A DNA stretch of 64,000 nt from Comamonas composti DSM 21721 (GCF_000429845.1 NZ_AUCQ01000006.1:248001-312000), one strand, 5' to 3'. Shown: positions 52,919-62,313, counted from the stretch's first letter. Program-made: numbers and translations. Notes: generated by a model from the letters alone, not told the origin.

Positions 52919-53710
52919 TCAGGCCCTGGCTGGGCGGATAAAGCGTCGCAAGACTTGGAACCAGACATACAAGAGCGCAATCAAGGCCGCGAGGCCAAAC
53001 CATTGGAATGCATAACCGTAGTGCTTCTCCACCCCGGCCGTGGCCTTGGGCCAGTCTCGGCTCAGGCCCTGGCTGGGCGCATCGGTCTGCACCAGGCCAT
53101 AGGCCTGCAGCCGCAGCCCGCTGGCCGCAGCCCAGGCGGCGAAGTCCACATTCTGTAGCAGCTGCGGCGTTTGCCCATCGGGGTCTGCCCCGTGAAACGG
53201 GGCCGCGCCTGCAGACTCGGCCCCCAGTTCGTAGAGCTTGGAAGGCGGCGGCTCCAGCTGGCCCCGGACTTCGACCAGGCCTGCGGGCGTTTCCACGGGC
53301 TGCAAGGCCAGGCGGTCCTGAAAGTTGCGCCCCACCCAGCCGCGCTGCACCACCACGATCAAGTCCTCGTGGGGCGGCGCCAGACGCAGCGGCGTGAGCA
53401 CGAAGAAACCGGGCCGGCCCTGCATTTGCCGGTTGTCCAGATAAACCGTTTGCCCGGCCAGCCAGCGGCCCTGGAGTATGGCCGGCCTGTGCAGCCAGGG
53501 AGCGGATGGCACCTCCTCGGCCTGGGGGCTGTTCAAGGCGGCCAGATCGGCATTCGCCCAGGGCCGCAGGCTTTGCTGGCGCTCCATGGCTTGGAAGCGC
53601 TGCTCCTTGTCGTGCGCACGCTGCAGTTGCCAGCGCCCCAGCGAGGCCGTGACGGCCATGCCCAGCATGGCCGCCAGGCTGATCAGTAGAAACCGCCAGC
53701 GCTCTGGCAT
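52919..53710 (-). CDS. SURF1-family cytochrome oxidase assembly protein
   Basis: A 263-residue protein with two membrane helices (residues 6-24 and near 235-255) and the SURF1 features SLGRWQLQRAHDKEQ, PAILQGRWL, VVVQRGWVGR and KHYGYAFQWFGLAA. It helps insert heme a into subunit I. ATG 53710 preferred; GTG 53725 possible. Confidence 0.9.
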   Translation of the reverse strand: MPERWRFLLISLAAMLGMAVTASLGRWQLQRAHDKEQRFQAMERQQSLRPWANADLAALNSPQAEEVPSAPWLHRPAILQGRWLAGQTVYLDNRQMQGRPGFFVLTPLRLAPPHEDLIVVVQRGWVGRNFQDRLALQPVETPAGLVEVRGQLEPPPSKLYELGAESAGAAPFHGADPDGQTPQLLQNVDFAAWAAASGLRLQAYGLVQTDAPSQGLSRDWPKATAGVEKHYGYAFQWFGLAALIALLYVWFQVLRRFIRPARA

Positions 53711-53739
53711 TCGTTGCAAGCCCACCCGATAATCCGTCC

Positions 53740-53982
53740 ATGAAATTCGTGATCGCCCTGGCCTTTCTGGCCATTGTCGCCAGCCTTGGCAGCGCCCTGT
53801 TCTTCATGATGCGCCGCGGCGATGCCAGCGGGCACGACGATCAGGACGACGGTCGCCGCAGCCGCTCCATGTTCCGCGCGCTGGCCCTGCGCGTGGCCTT
53901 GTCCATCGCTCTCTTCATCTGCGTGCTGCTGGCCGCCAAGCTCGGCTACATCCACCCCACGGGCTGGGGCCCTCATCAATAA
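53740..53982 (+). CDS. DUF2909 twin-transmembrane protein
   Basis: An 80-residue protein with two membrane helices joined by a polar loop (GDASGHDDQDDGRRSRS). DUF2909 proteins are found in oxidase clusters of beta- and gammaproteobacteria. It is the only gene in the cluster on the plus strand, and it starts 29 bp from the SURF1-like gene start. Confidence 0.85.
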   Translation: MKFVIALAFLAIVASLGSALFFMMRRGDASGHDDQDDGRRSRSMFRALALRVALSIALFICVLLAAKLGYIHPTGWGPHQ

Positions 53983-53991
53983 GCCAGAATA

Positions 53992-54083
53992 AAACAAGAG
54001 CGCCTAGCGCTTGCCTGGCATTGGTTTAAGACATAAATCACGCTAAAACCGTTGCACAGCAAGCGCTAGGCGCTTCTATTCTT
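53992..54083. repeat. Palindromic repeat, full-length copy
   Basis: The left end AAGAGCGCCTAGCGCTTGC and the right end GCAAGCGCTAGGCGCTTCTATT are inverted copies enclosing about 50 bp. It fills the convergent spacer between DUF2909 and ctaE and could terminate transcription in both directions. Confidence 0.7.
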
Positions 54084-54093
54084 GAAGCACACC

Positions 54094-54975
54094 CTACATC
54101 CAGTAGACCAGCACGTAGAGGAACAGCCAGACCACATCCACGAAGTGCCAGTACCAGGCCGCACCCTCGAAGCCGAAGTGGCGCTCCTTGGTGAAATGCC
54201 CGCTGTGCAGGCGCAGCGTGATGAAGAGCAGCATCAGCATGCCCACGAACACGTGAAAGCCGTGAAACCCGGTGAGCATGAAAAAGGTGGAGCCGAACAC
54301 TCCCGAGGACATCTTGAGGTTGAGCTCGGTATAGAGGTGGTAGTACTCATAGCCCTGCACGCACAGAAAGACCACGCCCAGAATCACGGTCATCCACATG
54401 AAGGCGATGGTGCGCGCGCGCCGGCCGGCCTGCAGCGCATGGTGGGCAATGGTCAGCGTCACGCCCGAGGTCAGCAGCAAGGCCGTGTTGATCGTGGGCA
54501 GCCAGAACGGCCCCACGGTCTGGAAAGGCTCGACCGTGCCTGCAGGCGAGGCCGTGGCGCCTGCGGCCATGCTCGGCCATACGGCCTTGAAGTCCGGCCA
54601 CAGCAGCGAGTTGTCCAGACTACCCAGGGCCGGCACCGAATGCGCACGCGCCCACCACAGAGCCGTGAAGAAGGCGCCGAAGAACATGACCTCGGAGAAG
54701 ATGAACCAGCTCATGCTCCAGCGGTAGGACAGGTCGATCTTGCGCCCGAACAGGCCGGCCTCGCTCTCGCGCGCCGCCTCGCGGAACCAGAAGAACAGCA
54801 CGCCCAGCCACCAGGCCAGACCCAGGTAGAAGCTGTACATGCCCCAGTCGTGGCCGTTGATCCAGTTGCCTGCGCCCAGGATCACGAAGAACAGGCCGAT
54901 GGCCGCCATGATCGGATGGCTGGACTCGGCCGGCACGTAGTAATAAGGCGTTTTGCCGTGGGTGATTGCACTCAT
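54094..54975 (-). CDS. ctaE: Cytochrome c oxidase subunit III
   Basis: A 293-residue protein with seven membrane helices. Features include YRWSMSWFIFSEVMFFGAFFTALWWAR (the conserved Glu), GFHGFHVFVGM and GAAWYWHFVDVVWLFLYVLVYWM. It completes the aa3-type oxidase core with the genes at 56052 and 57720. Confidence 0.96.
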   Translation of the reverse strand: MSAITHGKTPYYYVPAESSHPIMAAIGLFFVILGAGNWINGHDWGMYSFYLGLAWWLGVLFFWFREAARESEAGLFGRKIDLSYRWSMSWFIFSEVMFFGAFFTALWWARAHSVPALGSLDNSLLWPDFKAVWPSMAAGATASPAGTVEPFQTVGPFWLPTINTALLLTSGVTLTIAHHALQAGRRARTIAFMWMTVILGVVFLCVQGYEYYHLYTELNLKMSSGVFGSTFFMLTGFHGFHVFVGMLMLLFITLRLHSGHFTKERHFGFEGAAWYWHFVDVVWLFLYVLVYWM

Positions 54976-55069
54976 CGCTCAGCTCCTGACTGTCGGTTTT
55001 CTTGTCCCTTGCCACTCAATTGACGCTGCGGGCCCGCCTGCCGGCCAGCCCTCTTACATCCGTACCGCG

Positions 55070-55264
55070 CTAGACCACCAGCCTGACCAGCACGATCAGC
55101 CCCAGCACCAGCAGTACCAGGGCCACCAGGCCCACGCCGATCACATGCAGCGGCGTGATGCGCTCTATGTCCTTTTGATATTCACGTCCCTTGCGCACGC
55201 CGAACATCGACCAGGCCACAGCCAGCACGGTGCGCCAGAAGGATCCCTTGTCCGGCCGGCTCAT
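55070..55264 (-). CDS. DUF2970 small membrane protein
   Basis: A 64-residue protein with a basic N-terminus (SFWRTVLAVAWSMFGVRKG) and a C-terminal membrane helix, characteristic of DUF2970. It overlaps the ctaG stop by 4 bp (ATGA) and is a constant member of Burkholderiales oxidase clusters; role unknown. Confidence 0.9.
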   Translation of the reverse strand: MSRPDKGSFWRTVLAVAWSMFGVRKGREYQKDIERITPLHVIGVGLVALVLLVLGLIVLVRLVV

Positions 55265-55902
55265 GAAGAAGGCTCCTCATGCCGGGCTGCGGCCACGGGC
55301 GCCGGCGCAGAGCTCAATGCGGAGCTAGGCGCCGAAGGCGTCTTGCCCCCGACCTCGAAGAAGGTATAGGACAGGGTGATCGTCGTCACGTCCTTGGAGA
55401 TGCGCGGATCGATCACGAAGGCCACGGGCCACTCGCGCTTCTCGCCAGGGTCCAGCGTGTACTGCGAAAAGCAAAAACATTCGAGCTTGTTGAAGTGCGA
55501 TGCTGCCTGGCGCGGCGCATAGCTGGGTATGGCCTGGGCCGCCATGCGGCGGTTTTGCACATTCTGAAACTCGTACATGACCGTAGCCAGCTCGCCCGGA
55601 TGCACCTGCAAAGAGCGCTTGGCGGGCTTGAACTCCCAGGGCCCGCGCGCATTCGCATCGAATTCCACGGTAATCGTGCGGCTGGTATCGACCTGGGAGT
55701 TCTCCGGCACGCGCACATCGCGCCCGGCCACGCCATTGCCGGGCACCTGGCGCTCGGACAGGGACAGGATGTTGATGCCCGTCAGCTCGCAGATGTGCTT
55801 GTAGATGGGAATCAGCAAATAGCCAAACGCAAACATGCCCGCGGCAATCACGCCCAGCTTGCCCACCATCTTTGCGTTTTCACTGCGCACGCTCACCGCC
55901 AC
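55261..55902 (-). CDS. ctaG: Cytochrome c oxidase assembly protein CtaG/Cox11
   Basis: A 213-residue periplasmic copper chaperone with one membrane helix (GVIAAGMFAFGYLLIPIY). The copper motif is ECFCFSQYTLDPGE, followed by FVIDPRI. It loads CuB of subunit I. The tail beyond residue 190 is a low-complexity Pro/Ala/Ser stretch. Confidence 0.94.
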   Translation of the reverse strand: MAVSVRSENAKMVGKLGVIAAGMFAFGYLLIPIYKHICELTGINILSLSERQVPGNGVAGRDVRVPENSQVDTSRTITVEFDANARGPWEFKPAKRSLQVHPGELATVMYEFQNVQNRRMAAQAIPSYAPRQAASHFNKLECFCFSQYTLDPGEKREWPVAFVIDPRISKDVTTITLSYTFFEVGGKTPSAPSSALSSAPAPVAAARHEEPSS

Positions 55903-55919
55903 CTCCTTGGATCAAGGAC

Positions 55920-56033
55920 TCAGACAAGCCAGCTCATCTTGATGATGAAGCCGGCCAGAAAGGCCAGGGCCACCGAGGCCAGAATCAGGCCCAGCCTCAG
56001 ATTGGCCTTGCGTTGTTCGGGACTGCTGCTCAT
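55920..56033 (-). CDS. Cytochrome oxidase small assembly protein (37 aa)
   Basis: A very short gene found by reading the gap. The product starts MSSSPEQRKANLRLGLILAS and ends GFIIKMSWLV, with one membrane helix. Such single-helix proteins sit between ctaD and ctaG in Burkholderiales oxidase operons. Spacing to both neighbours is under 20 bp, fitting the operon. Confidence 0.8.
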   Translation of the reverse strand: MSSSPEQRKANLRLGLILASVALAFLAGFIIKMSWLV

Positions 56034-56051
56034 GCATGACTCCTAGCGGGC

Positions 56052-57689
56052 TCAGCCAATGACCCTGGTGGCCGTTTCATCGAGCTTGGGCGGCGTCTCG
56101 AAGGTATGGAAAGGCGCGGGCGACGGAACCTCCCACTCCAGGCCTTCGGCCGCCTCCCAGGGCTTTTGCGGTGCCTTCTCACCCTTGCCGCGCATCGCAG
56201 GCAACACCACGAACAGGAAGAAATACACCTGCATCAGACCGAAGCCGAAGGCGCCTATCGAAGCCACCATGTTGAAGTCCGCAAACTGCATCGGATAGTC
56301 GGCATAGCGACGCGGCATGCCGGCCAGGCCCAGGAAGTGCATGGGGAAGAAGGTGATGTTGAAGGTGATCAGCGAGCCCCAGAAGTGGATGCGACCGCGC
56401 GTCTCCGAATACATCACACCGGTCCATTTGGGCGCCCAGTAGTAATAGGCCGAGAACATGGAGAACAACGACCCCGCCACCAGCACGTAGTGGAAGTGGG
56501 CGACCACGTAGTAGGTGTCCTGCAGTTGCACATCAATGGGCGCCATGGCCAGAATCAGCCCCGTGAAGCCGCCCATGGTGAACACGAAGATGAAGCCCAC
56601 GGCAAACAGCATGGGCGTCTCGAAGGTCATGGAGCCGCGCCACATGGTGGCCGTCCAGTTGAACACCTTCACGGCTGTGGGCACGGAAATCAGCATGGTG
56701 GCGTACATGAAGAACAACTGCCCCGTGACCGGCATGCCCGTGGTGAACATGTGGTGCGCCCAGACGATGAAGGAGAGGATGGCGATGGACGAAGTCGCAT
56801 ACACCATGGACGCATAGCCAAACAGCTTCTTGCGGCTGAACGCAGGCACGACCTGGCTCACGATGCCGAAGGCCGGCAGGATCATGATGTAGACCTCGGG
56901 GTGGCCGAAGAACCAGAAGATGTGCTGGTACATCACCGGATCGCCGCCGCCGGCAGGGTTGAAGAAGCTGGTGCCGAAGTGGCGGTCGGTCAGCGTCATG
57001 GTGATCGCGCCGGCCAGCACGGGCATGACGGCGATCAGCAGATAGGCCGTGATCAGCCAGGTCCAAGCAAACATGGGCATCTTCATCAGCGTCATGCCGG
57101 GCGCGCGCATGTTGAGCACGGTGACGATGATGTTGATCGCCCCCATGATGGAGCTCGCGCCCATGATGTGCATGGCGAGAATCGAGGTGTCCATGGACGG
57201 ACCCATCTGCAGCGTCAGCGGCGCATACAGCGTCCAGCCCGCAGCGGGTGCACCGCCCGGCATGAAGAACGAGCCAATGAGCATGATGGCCGCGGGAATC
57301 AGCAGCCAGAAGCTGAAGTTGTTCATGCGTGCAAACGCCATGTCCGAAGCGCCGATCTGCAGCGGCAGCATCCAGTTCGCAAAGCCCACGAAGGCCGGCA
57401 TGATGGCGCCGAACACCATGATCAGCCCGTGCATGGTGGTCAGCTGGTTGAACAGCTCGGGGTTGACGATCTGCAGCCCCGGCTCGAACAGCTCGGCGCG
57501 TATCAGCAGCGCCAGCACCCCGCCCACCATGAGCATGGTGAACGAGAACAGCAGGTAGAGCGTGCCTATGTCCTTGTGATTGGTTGCGAGCAGCCAGCGG
57601 CGCCAGCCCGTGGGCGTGGCATGGTGGTGATCGTCGTGTGCATGGCTCTGACCCTCAGGGCTGCGAATGTTGGGAAGTACGGCACTCAT
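56052..57689 (-). CDS. ctaD: Cytochrome c oxidase subunit I
   Basis: A 545-residue protein with about 12 membrane helices and the heme-copper oxidase signatures WFFGHPEVYIMILP, AHHMFTTGM and VAHFHYVLV. Heme a/a3 and CuB ligands are in TTMHGLIMVFG, HPEVY, HHM and HFHY. It is the catalytic subunit of the aa3-type enzyme; subunit II lies 30 bp upstream in the operon. Confidence 0.97.
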   Translation of the reverse strand: MSAVLPNIRSPEGQSHAHDDHHHATPTGWRRWLLATNHKDIGTLYLLFSFTMLMVGGVLALLIRAELFEPGLQIVNPELFNQLTTMHGLIMVFGAIMPAFVGFANWMLPLQIGASDMAFARMNNFSFWLLIPAAIMLIGSFFMPGGAPAAGWTLYAPLTLQMGPSMDTSILAMHIMGASSIMGAINIIVTVLNMRAPGMTLMKMPMFAWTWLITAYLLIAVMPVLAGAITMTLTDRHFGTSFFNPAGGGDPVMYQHIFWFFGHPEVYIMILPAFGIVSQVVPAFSRKKLFGYASMVYATSSIAILSFIVWAHHMFTTGMPVTGQLFFMYATMLISVPTAVKVFNWTATMWRGSMTFETPMLFAVGFIFVFTMGGFTGLILAMAPIDVQLQDTYYVVAHFHYVLVAGSLFSMFSAYYYWAPKWTGVMYSETRGRIHFWGSLITFNITFFPMHFLGLAGMPRRYADYPMQFADFNMVASIGAFGFGLMQVYFFLFVVLPAMRGKGEKAPQKPWEAAEGLEWEVPSPAPFHTFETPPKLDETATRVIG

Positions 57690-57719
57690 GCTCTTATCTC
57701 CAATAGCTCTTGATGGGCC

Positions 57720-58925
57720 TCACTGGGCGGCGGCTTCGGGGTACTTGCCCGCACGCGCGGCCACGAACTGGGCGGGCTGCACGACCTGGCCGGTCTGGTT
57801 GGTCCAGTGGTTCTTGGTGAACGTGACCACGGCTGCGAGCTCGGTGTCGTTGAGCTGCTTCCAGGCCGGCATGGCGCCATTGGCACGCCCCTCAAGCACC
57901 ACGTGCATCATCTCGGCGGGCGCGCCCTGCACCAGGGCGCTGCCGTCCAGCGGCTTGATGGCCCCGGCCCCCTTGCCGCTGGCCTGGTGGCAGGCCGCGC
58001 AGTTGGCGGCATAGATCTTCTCGCCGCGCGCCACAAGATCGCTCAAGGTCCAGACCTTGCTGGGATCGTCCTGCTTGGCGGCCAGCTTCTTCATCTCGGC
58101 CTCGACCCAGGCCTTGTAATCCTTGCTGGACAGCACCTTCACATGGATGGGCATGTAGGCATGCTCCTTGCCGCAAAGCTCGGCGCACTGGCCGTAGTAG
58201 TCCCCGGTTTTTTCGGCACGAAACCAAGTGTCGCGCACAAAGCCCGGTATGGCGTCCTGCTTGATACCGAAGGACGGCACCATGAAGGAGTGGATCACAT
58301 CATTTGCCGTGGTGATGATGCGCACCTTCTTGTTCACGGGCACGACCAGGGGGTTGTCGACCTTGAGCAGGTAGTCGTTGGGTGCCTGGGATACATTGCC
58401 GCTGTCCGACATCGCGCGATGGCTGCTGTCCAGCGTGGAGATGAAGCTCAGACCTTCGCCATCGCCGTTGATGTAGTCATAGCCCCACTTCCATTGGTAG
58501 CCCGTGACCTTGACCGTGAGATCGGCATTGGTCGTGTCCTTCTGCGCAACCAGCACCTTGGTCGCAGGCAGGGCCATGAGGATCACGATGATGAAGGGCA
58601 CGATGGTCCAGACCACCTCCACGGTCACCGATTCGTGGAAGTTCGCAGCCTTGGCGCCGCGCGATTTGCGATGCTTGCAAATCGAATAGAACATCGCGCC
58701 GAACACACCGATGAAGATGACGATGCAGATCGTGAGCATCATCCAGTGCAGAAAATGCTGCTCATGGGCAATGCGAGTCACCGCAGGATGCAGGTTGAGC
58801 TGATTCACGGCGGGACCACCCGGCAAATCGCTTGCCGCATGCGCCATGCAAGCCATTGTGGCCACGGCCATCAAGCCTAGGGAGACCAGCTTGGTGTAAA
58901 TGCTTTTCATCGTTTTCACTTGCAT
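57720..58925 (-). CDS. ctaC: Cytochrome c oxidase subunit II with C-terminal cytochrome c domain
   Basis: A 401-residue subunit. After a signal peptide ending HAA come two membrane helices, the CuA domain (CAELCGKEHAYMPIHV) and then a fused class I cytochrome c domain with CAACH near residue 315 and the axial Met in GAMPAW. The extra heme is typical of caa3-like and many betaproteobacterial aa3 enzymes. ATG 58925 has GAGGTC upstream; the ATG at 58910 is an alternative. Confidence 0.95.
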   Translation of the reverse strand: MQVKTMKSIYTKLVSLGLMAVATMACMAHAASDLPGGPAVNQLNLHPAVTRIAHEQHFLHWMMLTICIVIFIGVFGAMFYSICKHRKSRGAKAANFHESVTVEVVWTIVPFIIVILMALPATKVLVAQKDTTNADLTVKVTGYQWKWGYDYINGDGEGLSFISTLDSSHRAMSDSGNVSQAPNDYLLKVDNPLVVPVNKKVRIITTANDVIHSFMVPSFGIKQDAIPGFVRDTWFRAEKTGDYYGQCAELCGKEHAYMPIHVKVLSSKDYKAWVEAEMKKLAAKQDDPSKVWTLSDLVARGEKIYAANCAACHQASGKGAGAIKPLDGSALVQGAPAEMMHVVLEGRANGAMPAWKQLNDTELAAVVTFTKNHWTNQTGQVVQPAQFVAARAGKYPEAAAQ

Positions 58926-59498
58926 TAAGACCTCGGTTTGTCCACTCGCTGCGACTGCTTTCGGCTCTAGGGCCTATGGCAACAAGCTCCTCACTCCAAC
59001 AATACCGGCCCAGCATGGGGACTGCACCGGCGCTGCCTGCATCTGCCAGCATGCATGAAAGCCAGGCATTGGCAGCTGCGCGCAATTACCAATAGCAAAG
59101 CTTCGCAAACCACCAACAGCAAACGCCCGCAGCCCATGAGGCGCGAGCGCAAATACACAAAGATCAGAAGGGAGAGCTGCTGCACAGACGGCAGAAGCAC
59201 TGGTGACAGCCTCGGCACCGGACCATGGCTTGGATGATGAAACTCGCGGACTCGCAGCCCCTGGAACCGTTGGGCTGCCATCGTGGCAAAACGAAACACC
59301 AAGTCTTCTCCCTAGCGGCCCTTTGGGCCATTTATCTCTTCTCCGACCAGGGAGAGGGCCGGGGAAAAGCTGTCGTCTCAAGCTAGGAAAAATTGTAGTC
59401 AGAGTCGCGCCAAATCATTCACCTGAAAAGTGGATTTGACCTATCGCAAACCCGGGCTTGGCGGTGATGGGCAAGCCAGGCCTGAAGTCCGGGAAAGC
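58926..59498. other. Spacer upstream of the oxidase operon
   Basis: A 573-bp region with no convincing gene; short open frames lack ribosome sites and family features. It should contain the ctaC promoter. A CCCTCTCC-type imperfect palindrome is near 59335-59360. Confidence 0.4.
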
Positions 59499-60395
59499 TC
59501 AGGAAGACGCAGGCCGTGCACTCAGCATGGCGCGCATGTCTTGCAGCGATACCGAGCTGCTGGCTTCCAGCCGCACCCGTGGCTGAGGCTTATAGGCATG
59601 GCCATAGACGATCTCGAAGCTCAGCGCCAATTGCCCGTCAGGCCCCGCCAAGCGGCTTTGCAGGGCATCCAGCAATTGCTGCTTCCAGCCTCGGCCGCGC
59701 AGGGCTGCAAAACGCCCGGGATGGAAATTACGCCCCAGCTCACGCAGCTCCAGCAACAGGCGCTCCGGGGTCGCAAAGGTCAGCGTGATGCGCTCCATGT
59801 CCATCACGGGCTCGGCAAAGCCCGCATGCACCAGCATGTCGCCCCAGTCATGCATGTCGGTGAACTCATGGCCCGATGCAGGCCAGCCCAGGGCTGCATA
59901 TACGCTGCGCAACTCGCGCAGCGTATCCGGCCCCAGGCAGGAGAACATCACATAGCCATCCACGGCCAGGGCCTGGTGCCAGTCGGCAATCAGGGCCTGG
60001 GGATCGGCCGCCATGTGCAGCGCCATGTTTGCCCACAGCATGTCCACGCCTCCGGCCTCGGGCTTCGCAAAACGCGTGGCCCCTGCGGTCCAGCGCGCGG
60101 CCTGCCACCAGCGCACGCCCAGGCGCTCGCGCGCCAGAGCCTCGCGCGCAGGTTCTGGCTCGAACACCTGGCATGAGGCCTGGGGATAGCGCTGGCGCAG
60201 CAGCTCGTGGGTTTGCATACCGCCGCGCACGGGCTCCCAGTGACACCAGTTTGCGGGCGGCTTGACGATCCAGTCCAGCCGTTCCTGCATGCGCCGCCCC
60301 ACCTCCTCATGCAGCCATGGCGAGGCCGCAGGTCCGCACCGCTGCCAGCGGCTCGCAGCAACGGGGTCTATGGTGGGGGGCAGTTGGTCGGACAT
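59499..60395 (-). CDS. Methyltransferase-like (BioC-related) protein with degenerate SAM motif
   Basis: A 298-residue class I methyltransferase-fold protein resembling BioC (FxRAAxxY-like start, VDMLWANMALHMAADPQALIADWHQAL, FSCLGPDTLRELR). Motif I, normally DLGCGTG, reads HWEPVRGG, so SAM binding may be changed or lost. No biotin genes are near. Function uncertain. Confidence 0.7.
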   Translation of the reverse strand: MSDQLPPTIDPVAASRWQRCGPAASPWLHEEVGRRMQERLDWIVKPPANWCHWEPVRGGMQTHELLRQRYPQASCQVFEPEPAREALARERLGVRWWQAARWTAGATRFAKPEAGGVDMLWANMALHMAADPQALIADWHQALAVDGYVMFSCLGPDTLRELRSVYAALGWPASGHEFTDMHDWGDMLVHAGFAEPVMDMERITLTFATPERLLLELRELGRNFHPGRFAALRGRGWKQQLLDALQSRLAGPDGQLALSFEIVYGHAYKPQPRVRLEASSSVSLQDMRAMLSARPASS

Positions 60396-60498
60396 GGAAA
60401 ACTGATTCAGGGCTTGGCAAGGCCGTTACCTTGGCATAAAACGCGGCGCGGCGCGTACCAGCCACGCAATACCGTGGCGCGGCGAGTATATTGATTTC

Positions 60499-61212
60499 AT
60501 GTCCTACCCAGGCCACGCATGGCTTTCCCATTGGCTGGCAGTCCTTCCCAGCCAATGTGCGATCTGCCATGCCTGGCCCACTCAGCGCATCTGCGCCGAT
60601 TGCTGCGCCCAATGGGCCACCCCCATGGCACGCTGCAGCCGCTGCGCCCAGCTCCTGCCTGCGGGCACAGCCGTCTGCGGAGCCTGCCTGCGCCATCCTC
60701 CTTTGCTGAAACACTGCGTGGCCGCCGTCGACTACGCCTATCCATGGCGCAGCCTGCTGACCGATTTCAAGTTCCGTGGCGACACGGGCCTGGCGCGCTG
60801 CCTGGCCGGGCTGCTGCTGGCCACCCCGGAGGCCAGGCAATTGCTCGCCGAGTGCGATGGGCTGATTCCCATGCCCTTGTCGTCCCAGCGTCTCAAGGAG
60901 CGCGGCTTTCAGCAAAGCCTGCTGCTGGCCCGCCCACTGGCACGCGCCACAGGGGCAAGACTGCTGTCCCAAGCCGTGCTGCGCCTGCACACCGGCCAGG
61001 CACAGCACGATTTGCCACGCGCCCAGCGCCTGCGCCAGCTGCGCGGCGTGTTCTCGGTACACCATGCCCGGGCTTCGCAGATCGCGGGCCGCAAGCTTTT
61101 GCTGCTGGACGACATCATGACCACGGGCGCCAGCCTGCATGCACTGGCCGACTGCCTGCTGCGCGCAGGGGCCAGCCAGGTGAGTGCGATGGTCGTGGCG
61201 CGAACGCCATAA
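60499..61212 (+). CDS. comF: ComF-family phosphoribosyltransferase-like protein
   Basis: A 237-residue protein with N-terminal zinc-type Cys pairs (C20, C23, C32, C35; then CSRC and CGAC) and a C-terminal PRTase domain with LLLLDDIMTTGAS. ComF helps natural DNA uptake in several bacteria; biochemical role unclear. The stop TAA (61210-61212) is followed immediately by a MITE tip. Confidence 0.9.
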   Translation: MSYPGHAWLSHWLAVLPSQCAICHAWPTQRICADCCAQWATPMARCSRCAQLLPAGTAVCGACLRHPPLLKHCVAAVDYAYPWRSLLTDFKFRGDTGLARCLAGLLLATPEARQLLAECDGLIPMPLSSQRLKERGFQQSLLLARPLARATGARLLSQAVLRLHTGQAQHDLPRAQRLRQLRGVFSVHHARASQIAGRKLLLLDDIMTTGASLHALADCLLRAGASQVSAMVVARTP

Positions 61213-61224
61213 GAGCGTGTTCAC
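61210..61224 (+). repeat. MITE tip directly after the comF stop codon
   Basis: GAGCGTGTTCAC (61213-61224) follows TAA, the comF stop. No matching second end is visible nearby. Confidence 0.45.
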
Positions 61225-61265
61225 ATTCCCAGGCAGCGCCCGGACGGCGCGCGACAATACGCCCC

Positions 61266-61766
61266 ATGTTTCATATCGTTCTCGTCGCACCGGAGATTCC
61301 ACCGAATACCGGCAATGTGATCCGGCTTGCGGCCAATACGGGCTGCAGCCTGCACCTGATCGAGCCCCTGGGCTTTTCCATGGAAGACCGGCTCATGCGC
61401 CGCGCAGGCCTTGACTATCACGAGTATGCCCAGGTGCGCCGTCATGCAAGCTGGCAGGCCTTTCTCCACGAGTGCCAACCCGAAACCAGCCGCATGTTCG
61501 CCATGACCACACGCGGCAGCAGCCCTGTGCACTCCATGCAATTCCAGCCAGGAGACTGGCTGGTGTTCGGCTCCGAAAGCCAGGGACTGCCGCCCGAGCT
61601 GCGCGAGCAGTTTTCCGCAGCCCGGCGCCTGCGCCTGCCCATGCTGGCCGGCCAGCGCAGCCTCAATCTATCGAACGCCGTGGCCGTGACCGTTTTCGAG
61701 GCCTGGCGCCAGAACGGCTTTGCACCAGCGCTTGCCCGACCTCAGCTCCCAGGCATCCAGACCTGA
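61266..61766 (+). CDS. trmL: tRNA (cytidine/uridine-34-2'-O)-methyltransferase
   Basis: A 166-residue SPOUT enzyme methylating the wobble base of tRNA-Leu. It shows IVLVAPEIPPNTGNVIRLAANTG, FGSESQGLP and the knot segment SLNLSNAVAVTVFEAWRQ. ATG 61266 starts the typical MFHIVLV. Confidence 0.93.
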   Translation: MFHIVLVAPEIPPNTGNVIRLAANTGCSLHLIEPLGFSMEDRLMRRAGLDYHEYAQVRRHASWQAFLHECQPETSRMFAMTTRGSSPVHSMQFQPGDWLVFGSESQGLPPELREQFSAARRLRLPMLAGQRSLNLSNAVAVTVFEAWRQNGFAPALARPQLPGIQT

Positions 61767-61924
61767 AGCAGGTCATCACTTCAATTGTTGCTGAAACGAC
61801 AATAGCGCATTGCCAAATCAAGGGTTTTCACCAATTCCAGATCGTCATAAATTGGACACATGGGCCAACCAAAGCAATCCCTGCCGCGGTTGCAAGCCCA
61901 GGTTTCAACGCTAAAGGAACGATC

Positions 61925-62227
61925 ATGAACAACGCCCGTCGTCTCGCCGTACTCGCAGCCCTCGCCGCATCCGCTTTCGCCGCCCATGCAGACTTCCGTG
62001 ATGGTGAATATCCCGCCACGCCCTCCTCTGCGAGCACGCTGACCCACGCACAAGTGGCGGCAGACTTTCAGGCTGCGCGCGCCAACAACACCTTGCCCGA
62101 TATCAGCGAGTCTCCTGCCCCTGCCCCCTCGGTTGCCAAGGCCCAGACCAGCAACCTGACCCGCACACAGGTCAGCCAGGAAGCCGCGACAGCACTCAAG
62201 CAAGGCAAGCTCAACTACGGCGGCTGA
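61925..62227 (+). CDS. DUF4148 small secreted protein
   Basis: A 100-residue protein with a signal peptide ending AHA and two motifs LTHAQVAADFQAARANN and LTRTQVSQEAATALKQG. It is a paralogue of the 14428-14733 product. Function unknown, periplasmic by inference. A strong hairpin follows at 62261. Confidence 0.82.
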   Translation: MNNARRLAVLAALAASAFAAHADFRDGEYPATPSSASTLTHAQVAADFQAARANNTLPDISESPAPAPSVAKAQTSNLTRTQVSQEAATALKQGKLNYGG

Positions 62228-62260
62228 TAGCCTTCGGCCTCTGATCCAGGGGCCCTACAA

Positions 62261-62313
62261 GAAACAGCCTGCAAAGGCCGCCCGGTGAAGAGGCGGCCGT
62301 TGCAGGCTGTTTC
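62261..62313. terminator. Long composite hairpin between convergent genes
   Basis: GAAACAGCCTGCAA (62261-62274) pairs with 62300-62313 and GGCCGCC (62276-62282) with 62292-62298, giving a 22-position stem with one mismatch. GAAAC at one end gives only GTTTC at the other, so it is a weak-U bidirectional terminator. Confidence 0.7.

Noticed and set aside
56106..57713. Long open frame antisense to ctaD
   Set aside because: His/Gly/Arg-rich shadow translation opposite a clear cytochrome oxidase subunit I.
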